Source: Ascarosepion bandense (Eukaryota; Mollusca; Cephalopoda; Sepiida; Sepiidae). Taken from it: DNA of 64,000 nucleotides. Each line of letters starts with the position of its first letter. Position 1 is the first letter of the stretch. The DNA lies in NCBI GenBank assembly GCA_037127315.1, contig JBBBDQ010000330.1, positions 7,565,001 to 7,629,000 on the forward strand. The letters are read 5' to 3'. The notes beneath the pieces were generated by a model, which ran no database searches, was not told the DNA's origin, and worked only from the letters and a program-made list of their open reading frames with translations. A program made the position numbers and the translations under genes. Positions 43,229 through 54,300 of this stretch are shown in pieces.

Positions 43229-43887
43229 CAGTGTTTTTAACCAGTGTGTCTGGTTGTACTAATGCACCCTGAAAGGTAGCCAGGTGTGTGTGCCCAAAGT
43301 TAATAGAAGAGTAATTTATAAATGATTTTTATATTTAAAAAAAAATCTTTGTTTTTTAAAAGTTAAAGACGCCAAACACATGGCTTTTATGTCTTTGTCA
43401 CTTGAGATTTTAAGCTGGATGCTAAATTCCTTAATCTTTGACTAGGTAATTCTTTCCCTTTTGCTTTTCTCAAGGGATTTAATCAGTCATTATTGATCTC
43501 TTAAAAAAAAAAGAAAAAAAGCAGATTCTTCACAAACCTCTCCAAATGAATACTACTGTACTACTGCTATCACATGTGAGACCAAACATCTATCACATGT
43601 GAGACCAAACATCTATCACATGTGAGACCAAACATCTATCACATGTGAGACCAAACATCTATCACATGTGAGACCAAACATCTATCACATGTGAGACCAA
43701 ACATCTATCACAAATAAGTTATATACATTGTAATGCCTTAAAAATAAATGCTTATTTCAGAAAACTTCTTTATTATTTTGAAATTTCATGACAAATTTTT
43801 CCTTATTAAAATTTAAAGTGAACCCCAAAGTTTTAGCTATTTTATAAGCGTGCTCTGAAGTTAAAACAAAATAGTTGGGAAACGCTG
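43229..43887. mobile_element. hAT-like non-autonomous element (MITE) with internal minisatellite
   Basis: The left end is CAGTGTTTTTAACCAGTGTG and the right end, complemented, CAGCGTTTCCCAACT, an inverted pair of the CAGTGTTTCTCAACC type typical of hAT transposons. AGGTAGCCAGGTGTGTGTGC near the left end is also typical. A convincing 8-bp target duplication is not visible. It starts 30 bp after the poly(A) of LINE copy D. No transposase is present. Confidence 0.62.
43568..43712. repeat. 23-bp minisatellite, about 6.3 units
   Basis: The unit TATCACATGTGAGACCAAAC plus ATC repeats without a single change at 43568, 43591, 43614, 43637, 43660 and 43683, then breaks off in TATCACAAATAAG. Each unit contains the palindrome CACATGTG. 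Perfect identity implies recent expansion. Confidence 0.95.
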
Positions 43888-44102
43888 GTCTAAAGCAAAA
43901 TGAGTTTGAATTATTTCCTCATTAATCATGAATTCTTCTTCTATATTAATGAGATTGCTAATGTTTACAAAATTTATATCTCTGAAGTGGGGGAAAGCTC
44001 CCTAATGACATTGTTTTTAATTTTTTTAAATGTTTGTTGTTGCTAAAATAAAAGTAATTTTGACATGGACATGAACACAAAACCTTTTCTTTTTTTCTTT
44101 TA
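43888..44102. other. Non-coding, no feature recognised
   Basis: Short AT-rich spacer between the hAT-like element and an RTE fragment. Confidence 0.4.
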
Positions 44103-44330
44103 TGTGTTGCATCACTTCAAGAGGGATCATGGCACTTCACAACTTCCTCTCCTTTGTAGCTCTTTTTGTCTTTAAGTATCCTCAATTCCTTTTCTGTCAT
44201 CTATTTACTCAAACTCATCTTGATCTTTCTTTTGGCTCATCTTGCCCTTAGATTGTTCTGTGAGTGTCAAATTCTTCAAGCCCTCTTTCCTTACTATTTG
44301 TTCCAGACATTTCACCACTCTTTTTGATTA
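44103..44330 (-). pseudogene. RTE-like LINE 3' end, antisense
   Basis: Plus-strand GGGATCATGGCACTTCACAA, TGTGAGTGTCAAATTCTTCA and GCCCTCTTTCCTTACTATTT complement the terminal family sequence. No frame survives. Confidence 0.6.
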
Positions 44331-45564
44331 TACTTCAAATGGTTATTAAAAATAACAAAAATTAAAGGTTATTATTTTACTCTAGAAACTACTAGCCTAT
44401 AAACTCAGAGATTTTAAAAATATATTCTTTAAGTGTTCATTACTTGTACTGTATGTTATTTTGGCCAAATTATTATTGCATAAACCATATTGTAGCATTT
44501 TTAAAAAAGTTTTACTTTATTTTCTATTGAAAACTTCAAAAGACATTCTGTTTATTGAAGTGTACACATTGGCATTTCTATGGCCTAAAACCAAAATGTC
44601 TCTTTGAAGCCATTACAGAGATTTATCTGGGTACTTAATGTCTGGCATGAAATTGTTATTTAAAGGTCATATCTTGGTATGGTAGTCTCAGGATTAGACA
44701 CAAACCTTATAACCAGACCATAATTTTTACAACTGATAATTTATCAATCAGGAGTTAAGTTTATTTGACCAGTAAAGAAAAGATCTGGCAAAGCATATAA
44801 CTCAGGGAGCCAAAAAAATGAACAAGATTTGATTACCTCCTGTTGGGCATTAATTGTGAAGTTCTTTGTACAAGAATTGTGTGGCTTTAAAATGATTTAC
44901 GCTTAAATATTCTTCAGAGTTGCTCATTATAGTGTGAACTTGAGAATTACCTTGGGCAAGTAGACCTGGTGGAGCCCATCCCTCTCTAGCTTAAACCACT
45001 GCCAATGTCCTCCAAGTTGGAGTCTCACCTTAGTCATAGACATTTAACCACTGATTCCATCAGGGTGAGGGAACCTTTGGCCCAGTTTGTTGACTTCAAT
45101 ATTGAAAGCCCTCCACCCAGTTATGTTGTGTCATCACTCCACTGGCTGCATCTATGGAATCCAGCCTGTCCCATTCTACTAGGCAATTATTGACCCTATA
45201 AGAAATGTCTTGTTTTTAATCTTACAGAAAAGCCTGGTGAGGGAGCCAGTTTAATGACTATTGATTTGACTATGTGGTAGGTATTACTGGATTACATGCA
45301 GTGGTGGCATTCTACGAGTCTGCATGAACTGATTCTTAAAATTGTAAAAGCTTAGTGAACCAGTTATTGGATTATCTGAATATAATCTTGCATCTTAATA
45401 GCTGATATATAATAGCTAAAAATATAATTAATACAATTTCTGTAAGTTCTATAGGGGCTGAAATTAGGTTTTCTGTGATGAAAATAATTTATTCTGACAA
45501 AAGAAATTATCTTGTAGTTAAAAATATGGCAAATCTACTAGTCATAAATTCGATAAATCTTCCA
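44331..45564. other. Mostly unassigned intron sequence
   Basis: AT-rich, except 44950-45200, which is GC-richer with a 62-residue + frame (SPPPSYVVSSLHWLHLW). I cannot tie it to a gene or family and treat it as non-coding. Confidence 0.35.
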
Positions 45565-45700
45565 TTAGATTTTTGGGACTGCAGATTCAGATTGAATGTG
45601 TCTAAGAAACCATAACACTGCTGATGACACTAGTGTCAAAAAGCATTATACACCTGAACAGAAATGAGAACAGAATTTCAATCTGGAAATAACTTAATAA
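45565..45700 (+). repeat. Interspersed repeat Y, plus-strand copy
   Basis: AAGAAACCATAACACTGCTG, GTCAAAAAGCATTATACACC, CAGAATTTCAATCTGGAAAT; reverse-complement partner of 12193-12340. Confidence 0.65.
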
Positions 45701-45948
45701 ATAAATGTTTTCTATTAAATTATCAAAATGGCTTAATTCTATCTGATATTATAAAGGGATTTGTTTCCATTCTCGGATTGATGTTTTTCTCATCATTTCT
45801 TTTCATTTTATTTTATGCTGTGGTACCCTTCAGTTTTCTTCCATTGTCTGTTCCATTTGATAAATGTTTCTGTGAGCAGGCTGGTTCTGTGACAAACACA
45901 AGGAGACACTACTAAATGGGATCACCATAGAGGAAAGAAAAGGATTCT

Positions 45949-46095
45949 ACAATGTAGCAATTTGTACAAAGGAGCTATTTGAGTGGAACTTAGTTCTTAT
46001 TAATGGAATGCAAAGAGTGTATGTGGCATGAGGAATTCTAGCTATGAAAGTTAGAACTAGTGGAACTAAAGATTTCTGGTACAAATTTTTCAAAC
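45949..46095 (+). repeat. Repeat W, copy 1 (upstream of LINE copy E)
   Basis: Matches 47971-48127 in the same direction: TTATTAATGGAAT, GTGTATGTGGCATGAGG, TCTAGCTATGAAAG, AACTAGTGGAACTAA, GATTTCTG. It ends about ten bases before LINE copy E. Confidence 0.55.
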
Positions 46096-46104
46096 ATATT
46101 AAAT

Positions 46105-47690
46105 CATTGTCCTGAAGAAATGTTCCCCTGAACTTTCCTCTGTTCTCTCCAAACTCTATAACTACTGTCTCTCTGCTTCTTGGTTTCCTGCCTGCTGGAA
46201 GTCCTCCTCCGTAGTTCCAATATATAAAAACACTGGTGAACCCTCTGACCCCTCTAATTATTGCCCTATCAGCCTCCTACCGATTTTTAGCAAAGTGTTT
46301 GAAGCCATCATCAATGCCGAGGTGGTTCAACATCTCACAGCCTACAGACTATTCTCTGACAAACAGTATGGTTTCTGCTTCACCAGGTCTACTGCTGATA
46401 TGCTCATGACCATCACTGAGTATATACACCAGGCTCTCAACAAGAACAGTGAAACCCGAACTGTTGCCCTAGATATCTCCAAAGCGTTTGACAGTCTGGC
46501 ATGCTGGCTTTCTATGAAAGCTGCGAGGTTATGGCATAACTGGACAATTGTTTGACCTTATCCAGTCATTTCTTTCAAATTGCACAATGAAGGTACTATT
46601 GAATGGACATGCTTCCCAATACTATCATACGAATGCGGGTGTCCCTCAAGGCTCTATTCTAGGCTTTATGCTTTTTCTTATCTACATTAACGATCTCCCA
46701 GATGTAATAAGATCCCAAGTAGGCATATATGCTGATGACACTACAGTTTACTCTTGCATTAATCAAAAATCTGCTGAGGCTGACAAAGCAAGCCTTGCTG
46801 CCGAGCTTGAAAAGGACCTCTGATCTGTGGTGGACTTGGGTGAGAAATGGCTCATGAATTTTAATGCTTCCAAAACAAAGCTGCTCTCATAGACAATCAC
46901 TTCTACCTCCCATTAGCTTGTATCAGGCTAGTCTCCCTGAAAGCAAAACATTGCGTCTCCTCGACTTAATTCTCACAACAGACCTCAAGTGGAATGACTA
47001 TAGAATCCATAGCTAAATCCGCTGCTAAGAAAGTCAGTTCTCTGTGTAGGGTCAGAAAGTTTTTTCCGCCTGTAACAATCCTGCACATATATAAATCTAC
47101 CATCCGCTCATGCATTGAATACTGCTGCCATATCTGGTTGGGTGCTCCTGCTATCCATCTAGGTGTCCTTGATAAAATCCAATGTAGAATCTGTAATATA
47201 ATAGATTCCAACTTGCAGCTCAGATACAGTCACTTTCTTACTGGTGCAATGTGGCTTCCCTGTGTCTCTTCTACAAATACCTTCACAGCCTCTGCTCAAA
47301 TTAATTTAGCTCACTGGTGCCTCTTATATATAAATTTAGTTGAGCCACAAGATTAACAACTAGGTCCCACCCTTTTACTGTGAAGCCAATAAGTTGTAAA
47401 TGCAAATTCTACTCCAACAGCTTCTTTTCTCGCACTTCTCACCTGTGGAATTCCCTTCCATTTACTTGCTTTCCTGGCAGCTACAATCTCCAAGAATTTA
47501 AATGTAAAGTCAATAGTCATCTCTTATCTCACTAACCTGCATCCTCTCTCTCATGCCTCATCCTTCTCTTACCCACTTCCTGACATCCCCTATAACCTGT
47601 CACTCTTTCTCATAACTTTCCTCCTATGTAACCCCTTGCAAAACAGTGGCAGTAAAATGTTTTGCTTGGGTCGGTATGATTATAATTATT
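46105..47690 (+). pseudogene. Jockey/CR1-like LINE, RT to 3' end (copy E), YADD retained
   Basis: RT motifs in order: CPISLLPIFSKVFEAIINAE, FSDKQYGFCFTRSTADMLM, TVALDISKAFDSLACW, then in another frame GVPQGSILGFMLFLIYINDL and the catalytic IYADDTTVYS (about 46725-46752). The C-terminal region follows (LCRVRKFFPPVTILHIYKST, CHIWLGAPAIHLGVLDKIQC), then the 3' end CAGTGGCAGTAAAATG and GCTTGGGTCGGTATGATTAT. At least four frame changes, no endonuclease, 5'-truncated. Confidence 0.87.
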
Positions 47691-47970
47691 TTTTTTTTAT
47701 TTTTTAAAATCTTAATAGGTTTGAATATAATTATCAATGGTTCATACCATAAATCATGGATTGCATGGTACACTATAGATTGTGCAGTTTTATTGTTTTC
47801 ACTCATGTTCACCTTATACAAGGCCTAACAGCTACTTGAAGTAGATGGTTACCGAAGCATTTTGTTGTATGAGACTAAGATGTGCAGTGGGAAAGATAAT
47901 GATTAACCCTAAACTTGAACAGGTTAACAGTGTAGTGGTCAGGGAAGCATCCTCTTGGGAGTCGATTTTA

Positions 47971-48127
47971 CAAGGTAGCAATAACTATTTTTTATTAATG
48001 GAATATGAAGGGAATGAGAGTGGTTCACTACAGTGTATATGGCATGAGGGATCCTAGCTGTGAAGGCTAAAACTAGTGGAACTAAGGAACTGTCTTTAGG
48101 ATTTCTGCTATAAGTTTTTTTTTTTCA
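47971..48127 (+). repeat. Repeat W, copy 2 (downstream of LINE copy E)
   Basis: Direct repeat of 45949-46095 with moderate divergence; ends in a T run. Confidence 0.55.
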
Positions 48128-48482
48128 GTATCTTGAACATATCCAGGTTATATTGTTAGACAGTTCTTTGTTTGTGATTCTGCAGTGCCAGTCTATGAGG
48201 TTTCAAGAAAGATGGTCCTCACTAAGACTTACAGGATTTATTTGCTTAAAGCCATTTTTAATCTATGATATGAGAAAAATGTCTGATGAAACTATTTAGG
48301 GTCGCAACTCAAGTTTTTAGATTAATGTTTTGGTTTTGCGGCAACTTGTGTTGAGCAAAACTATCTCTAACCCAGCCTATTTTATAACCAATTTCCTTAT
48401 CTCTTATACTAAATGGATTATCAGACTTATTATATAGCAGTCAGTTGTAAGCAGAAGGACTCCAAATACCTGAATACACCTT
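48128..48482. other. Non-coding, no feature recognised
   Basis: No gene or repeat was recognised. Confidence 0.4.
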
Positions 48483-48720
48483 CACCTTTTTTATGCACCT
48501 TGTCTCCTCAGGGTGTGAATGATCATATCTCTCCACAACTTCCTATCCTATAATTGGTTTTTGTCCTTTTATTATCTCTCTGTCCATGTTCTGCCATCTT
48601 TTTATATAATTTTGTTTGGTAGATTACTCACTATTTCTATCTGTCTTTTATTGACTTCAATATGTCCTGTGAGTGTCAAATTCTTCAATCCCTCTTTCCT
48701 CATGTATACTTTTTCATAAA
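48483..48720 (-). pseudogene. RTE-like LINE 3' end, antisense
   Basis: Plus-strand ATGATCATATCTCTCCACAA, TGTCCTGTGAGTGTCAAATT and CAATCCCTCTTTCCTCATGT complement the family terminus. Confidence 0.6.
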
Positions 48721-49069
48721 ATCCTGGATGATATATATTTTTTAATAAAAATTTTACAAGTGGTAGTTAAAACTAATAATACTGAAGACAAGGTGTTTTC
48801 AAAATAATTATCTTTAACTTGATCATCTTAATTTACTATTAGTGAGTTCCGTCTGAAATACTGCTTAGATTTTTCTCTTTACTAAAGTTAGCCCAACTCA
48901 AGGCTCAAGAGCCACTAAAGGTAGGAGATTATCAGATAAAAGATCTGGTATGAATGTAAAAAGAGGTGGTTGGCAATGAAGTCTGATGAGGAGGATAGAT
49001 AATGATTGACCCATGTCTAGTGAGACCATTTAACTCATAGTTGAAGATGTTGAATTCAGAGTTTTCTTT
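48721..49069. other. Non-coding, no feature recognised
   Basis: No gene or repeat was recognised. Confidence 0.4.
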
Positions 49070-49255
49070 CTTCTAGACTGGTTGTCACCTAGTCTCTCCT
49101 GCTATTTAACCCATAGCTAAGAGGAGAAGAGATGGATTTATACCTTTCCCAAGAGTATTTGCACGTAAGTGAATGTAACAAACTTAACTGGAATTGGAAC
49201 TCCTATCTCTGATTTCTCAATCTGAGCCATTATCCATTATTCCACCCATAAGATC
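49070..49255 (-). repeat. tRNA-derived SINE, head half, minus strand
   Basis: Minus-strand head with ATTATCCATTATTCCACCC (+ strand) in place of the usual CACTGCACCAC, then CAAGAGTATTTGCACGTAAG and CTGCTATTTAACCCATAGC. The 3' half is missing. Confidence 0.65.
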
Positions 49256-49445
49256 GAGAAGAATAATGAGGCATTTGGAATTAGAAGGTACTTTCTATTG
49301 CAAAATAAAAAGAAGAAAATTGTGTTTAAAGTTTGTCAGCATTTTGAAATGCCATAACTTTTGGTCTATTTGAGATAAACTACTCATTTTTTTTTAGGAA
49401 GCTAAAAGCATCTACTTTAACATACAAACACTTACACTTAATTGA

Positions 49446-49713
49446 TTTTCATCTACATGGTGGAAAGTACCTTCTTGTACTGAAGACTTCATAGAGTGGG
49501 CATTTGAATTTTACAATTTAATTAGTCCTTGAAAATGCATTCAAGCATCATATTGCTTTCTAAAAAATTGTTTTTTCTCTTTTCATCTACATGGTGGAAA
49601 GTACCTTCTCTTACTGAAGACTTCATAGAGTGGGCATTTGAATTTTACAATTTAATTAGTCCTTGAAAATGCATTCAAGCATCATATTGCTTTCTAAAAA
49701 ATTGTTTTTTCTC
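49446..49713. repeat. 134-bp tandem duplication at the MPPE1 splice acceptor
   Basis: Two copies (49446-49579, 49580-49713) nearly identical over 134 bp: TTTTCATCTACATGGTGGAA to ATTGTTTTTTCTCT. The duplicated unit includes the polypyrimidine tract used by the next exon. Copy 1 ends in TTTTCATCTAC where the real acceptor has TTTTCATTTAG, so only the second can be spliced. Confidence 0.95.
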
Positions 49714-49724
49714 TTTTCATTTAG

Positions 49725-49911
49725 TATGACTGTTCATAAGCATGATCGTTTCCAGAAGGCCTTTAATTCTCCATCTGTCCGGATGCAACAAATCAGTGAT
49801 TCTGTATTTGTGTTTGTTAATTCCATGGCCATGGAAGGTGACAACTGTAATTTGTGTGCTGACGCTGTAAGGAGGATGAACAAAATCTCACAGACTCTCA
49901 AATGTTGGCAG
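49725..49911 (+). CDS. MPPE1: MPPE1 (PGAP5) internal exon
   Basis: A 187-bp exon from TTTTCATTTAG to CAG/GTAAACAG. It enters in phase 2 (GA from the previous exon completes Asp) and exits in phase 0. It encodes MTVHKHDRFQKAFNSPSVRM, VFVFVNSMAMEGDNCNLCAD and MNKISQTLKCWQ, matching the vertebrate region after GNHDIGFHYE, with the VNS(V/M)A.(N/E)GD.C..C pattern containing two Cys. This part of the metallophosphoesterase fold links the GNHD motif to the later His motif. The acceptor sits on a 134-bp tandem repeat. Confidence 0.93.
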
Positions 49912-50113
49912 GTAAACAGAAAAAAATCAATTCACTTTTTTGTTTTGTCTTTTTTAACATTTCCGGTGAGTTGGTTTATCCTACTGTTTTTGAAAACTTT
50001 TTGGCTACAACCCTGACCACACACTTTTCCTGGCAGTTGTCAGGGAAGAAATAGCTACTTCTGTGACTTCTGTTTGAATTTCTGGGATGAGGAGATATTA
50101 TTAGTTATGCTAT

Positions 50114-50181
50114 TTACATTTGAACTATTGTTCTCATCTTTGTGGTAGTTATCACAATATTTCGGCCATTGTACACTCTGG
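50114..50181 (-). repeat. Penelope-like terminal motif, single copy
   Basis: Plus-strand ACTATTGTTCTCATCTTTGT and CAATATTTCGGCCATTGTAC then CTCTGGCCTTCATCA; complement of the motif at 28262-28365 and more conserved around the GAAA element. Confidence 0.5.
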
Positions 50182-51054
50182 CCTTCATCATTTTGTTACA
50201 TGTTAAGTGTAACAAAAAAAATTTTGATTAACCAAAACTCAGAGATACATCCCAAACAAATATTTAATTTACCAAAACATTAAATAAAAATATTTACAAA
50301 TATACAGTTTTGGCAGGCGAAGTGTTACCCAGTTAAGATAGCAAAGAAGTTTAAATGCTATACTTTTTGGAAATCCTCAAACGTGTATATAAAGAATAAT
50401 TATTTTTTTGGTCAATGAAAGAGTCAAAAATATCTATTTACCCATATAGTTCCATGAGGTTCTCTTTCAAGTTTTGGTTGGTCGGCAACTTTTCTTAGAG
50501 ATTCTTTTGGCTGGATATAAATCCTTGAATCAAAGCCGGATTTGATAATGTCAGCAAATCCTTTTAACAACTGGCTACTCTCTTCCCAAAACCTATTTTT
50601 ATAGGGGCTAACATTTAATTTGCATATTCTAAAATCATTTCGAATTCTCTAGATTTTACTTGAATTTTCTCGGACATTCTAGACGTTCTATTTCTAATTT
50701 CCTTATTTCTATGACTACTTCATGAATTAATACTTTTTTGTAATAACAAGTAGGACTCAAATGAACCCCTTACTACAACTTTTTAAACATTATTAATATT
50801 ATTTTTATATATAAATGCATCCTCGTAACAAGGTGCATATGAGCATCAGGATTATTCTCTGACCATCATTTAGGTTGTGACCTTTACTTTAAAAATTGAC
50901 AAGTACCTTTGTACCCTATTTTTTTTCTATGTTGTGCTTTTCTTCACAGTTGTGTTACCATATATTTTTTAATCCCTCACATAATCAACTCTTCACTACT
51001 CTAATTTATTCTCATTATTTGCATGTTAATGTCCCCATTTTCTTTTTTTTTTTG

Positions 51055-51462
51055 CCATTATCACAATGTTTTGGCTATTGTGATCTCTGACCTTCCTAAG
51101 GTACATTTCAATCCAGGTAAACTTCAGGGAATTTTTTTTATTTAATCTAGTAGTTAGTAAGTTTTTATTTAGTTAATAATTAAGTAGTAGTATAGTAATT
51201 GAGATTGATCACAGGGCTTGGTAATGCAGACTTAGGCACAATAGAAACAGGACTAGCATAAAACTGAGCAGTACTAAAAAGTGTACAAGACAAAATATCC
51301 CTAAACAATGTACAACACAATTAAACCTCATAGATCGAATAAAGAGTTCAGTTTAACATTCTCTGATGGTTAACCAGATTCATAGACATCTGAAGAAGGT
51401 CACAGTGGCTGAAACAGTGTGAGAATAACAACAAAGATAACGTCATTAATCTGAACGTAAAT
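51055..51462. repeat. Second inverted pair of Penelope-like terminal motifs
   Basis: Minus-strand motif at 51055-51110 (CACAATGTTTTGGCTATTGT on +) and plus-strand motif at 51385-51462 (CTGAAGAAGGTCACAGTGGC, TGAAACAGTGTGAGAATAAC, AACAAAGATAACG), about 275 bp apart, facing outward as at 28075-28365. Confidence 0.5.
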
Positions 51463-51550
51463 GATGATAAATCTTGATCCTAGAAATTCAGATTTTATCT
51501 GTTTATTTCTTTTGAAAGAATTAAAATTACTCATTTGTTTTCATTTGTAG

Positions 51551-51625
51551 GGAGCTGAAGAATATTCTCGTGAAAATTGTAAAGATATTGAATTATCACC
51601 TTATTCCCGCCCAATTATACTTCAG
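51551..51625 (+). CDS. MPPE1: MPPE1 (PGAP5) internal exon, 25 codons
   Basis: A 75-bp phase-0 exon between TTTGTAG and GTAAGC. It encodes GAEEYSRENCKDIELSPYSR then PIILQ. The end corresponds to the P(V/I)(L/I)LQ strand that leads into the HYP/HFP His motif of the next exon. The loop before it is short and poorly conserved in the family. Confidence 0.9.
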
Positions 51626-51639
51626 GTAAGCAAATGCCA

Positions 51640-51647
51640 CAGCTTTT

Positions 51648-51682
<35 letters not shown>

Positions 51683-51692
51683 TGTGTGTGTG
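51640..51692. repeat. T run followed by TG microsatellite
   Basis: About 27 T residues (51643-51669) followed by a TG run (to 51692), starting only 15 bases inside the intron after the donor. Confidence 0.9.
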
Positions 51693-52964
51693 AATGAATA
51701 ATTGCAATGATCAATCATGACTTTCAGAGACATTTAAGTACTTGAAAACTGACCTTTCAAAAATAATGATGATATGTAGAGTTAGATTAGATGAAGCTGA
51801 TGGCTGTCGTTCAGGTTCAGTCCTTCATAGAAACTATCAAACAACATAATTTAGAAGACAATGGGAAGAGGTTCAGTAAAGTTTTGAGTTAGTATTATTG
51901 GTAGAGTTTATTCTACAAGTCAATATTTTCACAGTAAAATTGTTATTGGTCAATCAGTGTTGGTTAAATTTTCAAGATATATTTATATGATAAAAATTCA
52001 ATGGTAATTTCAGCTTATAATATCTTTATTAGAAATATTTACAATATTTTTTTTTTTTAATGCTGTGAGATTTTATGAATTTCAAGGGTTGTTCATCATT
52101 TTATAAATAAATATGATTGTATGGTTATTAATATTTAATTTTTTAATTTTGCATATTTAAAGTTTGCCATGGGTTGTAAGAAAGATATAGACTCAAAAAA
52201 GAAACAAGATATTGTCTAATTGAATAGTTGAATTAAAAAAAAAGATATAAAAAACTTTGGAAAGACAATGTTGGTGTAAAACAAAAAAAAAACAAATTGT
52301 CAAGCTATAGTAGCAATACATGTCTGCAGTAGGATTTCTTCTGTCTCTCAATACAACTTGTAGCCATAGCACAGTTTAAAGATAGTTCACCTAGTAACAG
52401 TCCAACAGGCAATGCAGAAGTGAGAAAATAGGGTCACATATCCAACCTTCACGTCTAACCAGCAAAAAATGCATTGTCCACCAAACTCAGGAAATCCAAT
52501 CTGCCAAATAAGTACAAAACAACAGCTTTTATTCACTGAGAGATTTTTCTGATTGTTCCTAGGGGAGGGAAGAACATTAGCATAGATTCCAGTCCTTAAA
52601 GTAGATTTTTGCTAACTACTTTTTGGTAATTTTTCTTTGGCAGATCGCACACAAAACACAAACTCTTTTTCAAGGCAGCTGATGATTATCTCTTTCACTA
52701 CAGACAAAGACATGAAAAACTGGCTTTAAGAAGAAAAAAGAATTGAGAAAAAATAAAATGATAATGAGAGAGGTAAATTGATTAGCAGGAAACTATTGCA
52801 AGAATCTAATGTTTCAAATGTAAATAGAGAGAAAATATGAAAAATATGTGCTAAAGACACAAAAGTAACTAAACTACCGCCTTTCAGTAAACATTCCAGA
52901 GAGAAACATTTAAGTTGGAATTTACCAAATAGGCATTTATGCAAATAAGACCACCATTTACTCC
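51693..52964. other. Non-coding, no feature recognised
   Basis: AT-rich intron sequence. No gene or named repeat. Confidence 0.4.
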
Positions 52965-53667
52965 CCATCTTAATAGTAAAACTGCCAGGGCTGACAAAGT
53001 AATCCTGTCTGCTGCTCTTCAAAAGGAAATCAACCATCTGATTGTGCACAGGATACTGTTGTCATATCTGCTGTTCATCTCAGGGTTCTCAACAGGCTCC
53101 AAAGGAGAATCTGTAATGTGATCGATCCAGCTTGACTCCAGCCACTTTCTCACCGGCAGGATGTGGCTTCCCTCTGTCTCTTCTACAAATATTTTCATGA
53201 CTTCTGCTCCGACGAACTTAGGTCACTGGTACCCCCTCCACAAGAATTTACTCGAGCAACCAGACTGACAACAAGGTCTCATTCTTTTACAGTTAAATGC
53301 AGCTGACAATTCTCCGGCAGCTTCTTTTCTTGCATTTCCCGCCTGTGGAACTCTTTTCCATCTCCTTGCTTTCCTGACTGCTACAACCTCCAGGAATTTA
53401 AATGCAATGTCAATTCTCATCTCTTATCCACTTGACTCTAGTTCTTCCCTTCTCCTTTCGACCCGTGTATCTTGTTCTTTACATTTCTCACTTTACCTTC
53501 GCAACTGTCATCACACCTGCATTCCCATCCTTCTTTTGCCCTTTTTTTGAAACTAGTTTGTCTTTCTGTTCTCTCTCCTCCTGCTTAAACTTTTATTCTC
53601 TTATGTAACCTTCTGCGCATCATTGGTGGTACCACCTTGCTTGGGGTGAAATGATTAAAAAAAAACT
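52965..53667 (+). pseudogene. Jockey/CR1-like LINE 3' end (copy F1)
   Basis: AAGGAGAATCTGTAATGTGA (RRICNVI codons), GGATGTGGCTTCCCTCTGTC, CCGACGAACTTAGGTCACTG, TTTAAATGCAATGTCAATTC, and the terminus TTGCTTGGGGTGAAATGATT with nine A residues. The stretch before about 53080 is rearranged (an ADKVILSAALQKE-like piece of an earlier region joins directly). Confidence 0.75.
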
Positions 53668-54300
53668 AAACAAAAGACTCCAATCTGTGATGGACTGGGG
53701 TAAGAAATGGCTTATAAATTTTAATGCCTCCAAAACAAAACTGTTCTCCATTTCATCACCATAGAGAAACTTTTCTACCTGCTATTGGCATTACTGATGC
53801 TAGTCTCCTGGAGAGCAACCCACTGTGCTTTCTTGGCCTAACTCCCTGAACCAATCTACATCTAATCTATAGCTGCATCTACTGTTAGGAAGGTCGGGTC
53901 ACTGTGTTGGGCCAGAAAGTTTTTTTCATCAGAATCCATCTTGCATATTTATAAGTCTACCATTTGTGTGTACATCGAATACTGTTGCCAGATTTGATTG
54001 GAGGCTCCTACTATTCCCCTCAAGGTTCTTGATAAAATCTAAAGGATCTACAATGTAATTCATCCTGACTTGGCATCTCACTTCCGTCACTTTGTCACAG
54101 ATGTAATATGGCTTCTCTCTGTGTTTTTTACAAATATTCTCACAGCAAATGCTCTGACAAGTTTTTCCCCAGGTGCCTTGATCACATGAATTTTTGCATG
54201 TTACTAGATTGACATCTAGCTTCCACCTTTTTACTGTTAAAATAGTCAAATGTAACCACCTCTTCTACTCTAACACTTTCTTATCTTGTAAAATTATTGG
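53668..54300 (+). pseudogene. Jockey/CR1-like LINE C-terminal region (copy F2)
   Basis: Begins GACTCCAATCTGTGATGGAC right after the poly(A) of F1. It continues NFNASKTKLFS-type, RKFFSSESILHIYKST-type and LLTSGHFTV-like stretches to CTTCTACTCTAACACTTTC, where it breaks into a Tc1-like relic. Strongly decayed. Confidence 0.7.

Larger units (their letters stand above)
17739..49724 (+). other. MPPE1: MPPE1 intron, about 32 kb, filled with repeats
   Basis: Bounded by GTAAGTATG and CTTTTCATTTAG. Flanking exons join in frame and no coding sequence is missing between them by comparison with the vertebrate protein as I remember it. The intron carries at least six SINE copies, ten RTE fragments, four LINE fragments and several DNA transposons. 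Confidence 0.85.
49912..51550 (+). other. MPPE1: MPPE1 intron, 1.6 kb
   Basis: GTAAACAG to TTTCATTTGTAG. Holds Penelope-like terminal motifs at 50114-50181 and 51055-51462. No other feature. Confidence 0.85.

Noticed and set aside
43568..43712. Direct repeats at a regular 23-bp step, superficially CRISPR-like
   Set aside because: Units are contiguous with no variable spacers and the genome is eukaryotic. It is a minisatellite.
52726..53049. 107-residue minus-strand frame
   Set aside because: Low-complexity Ser/Phe/Leu composition in AT-rich DNA and partly antisense to a LINE; no support as a gene.
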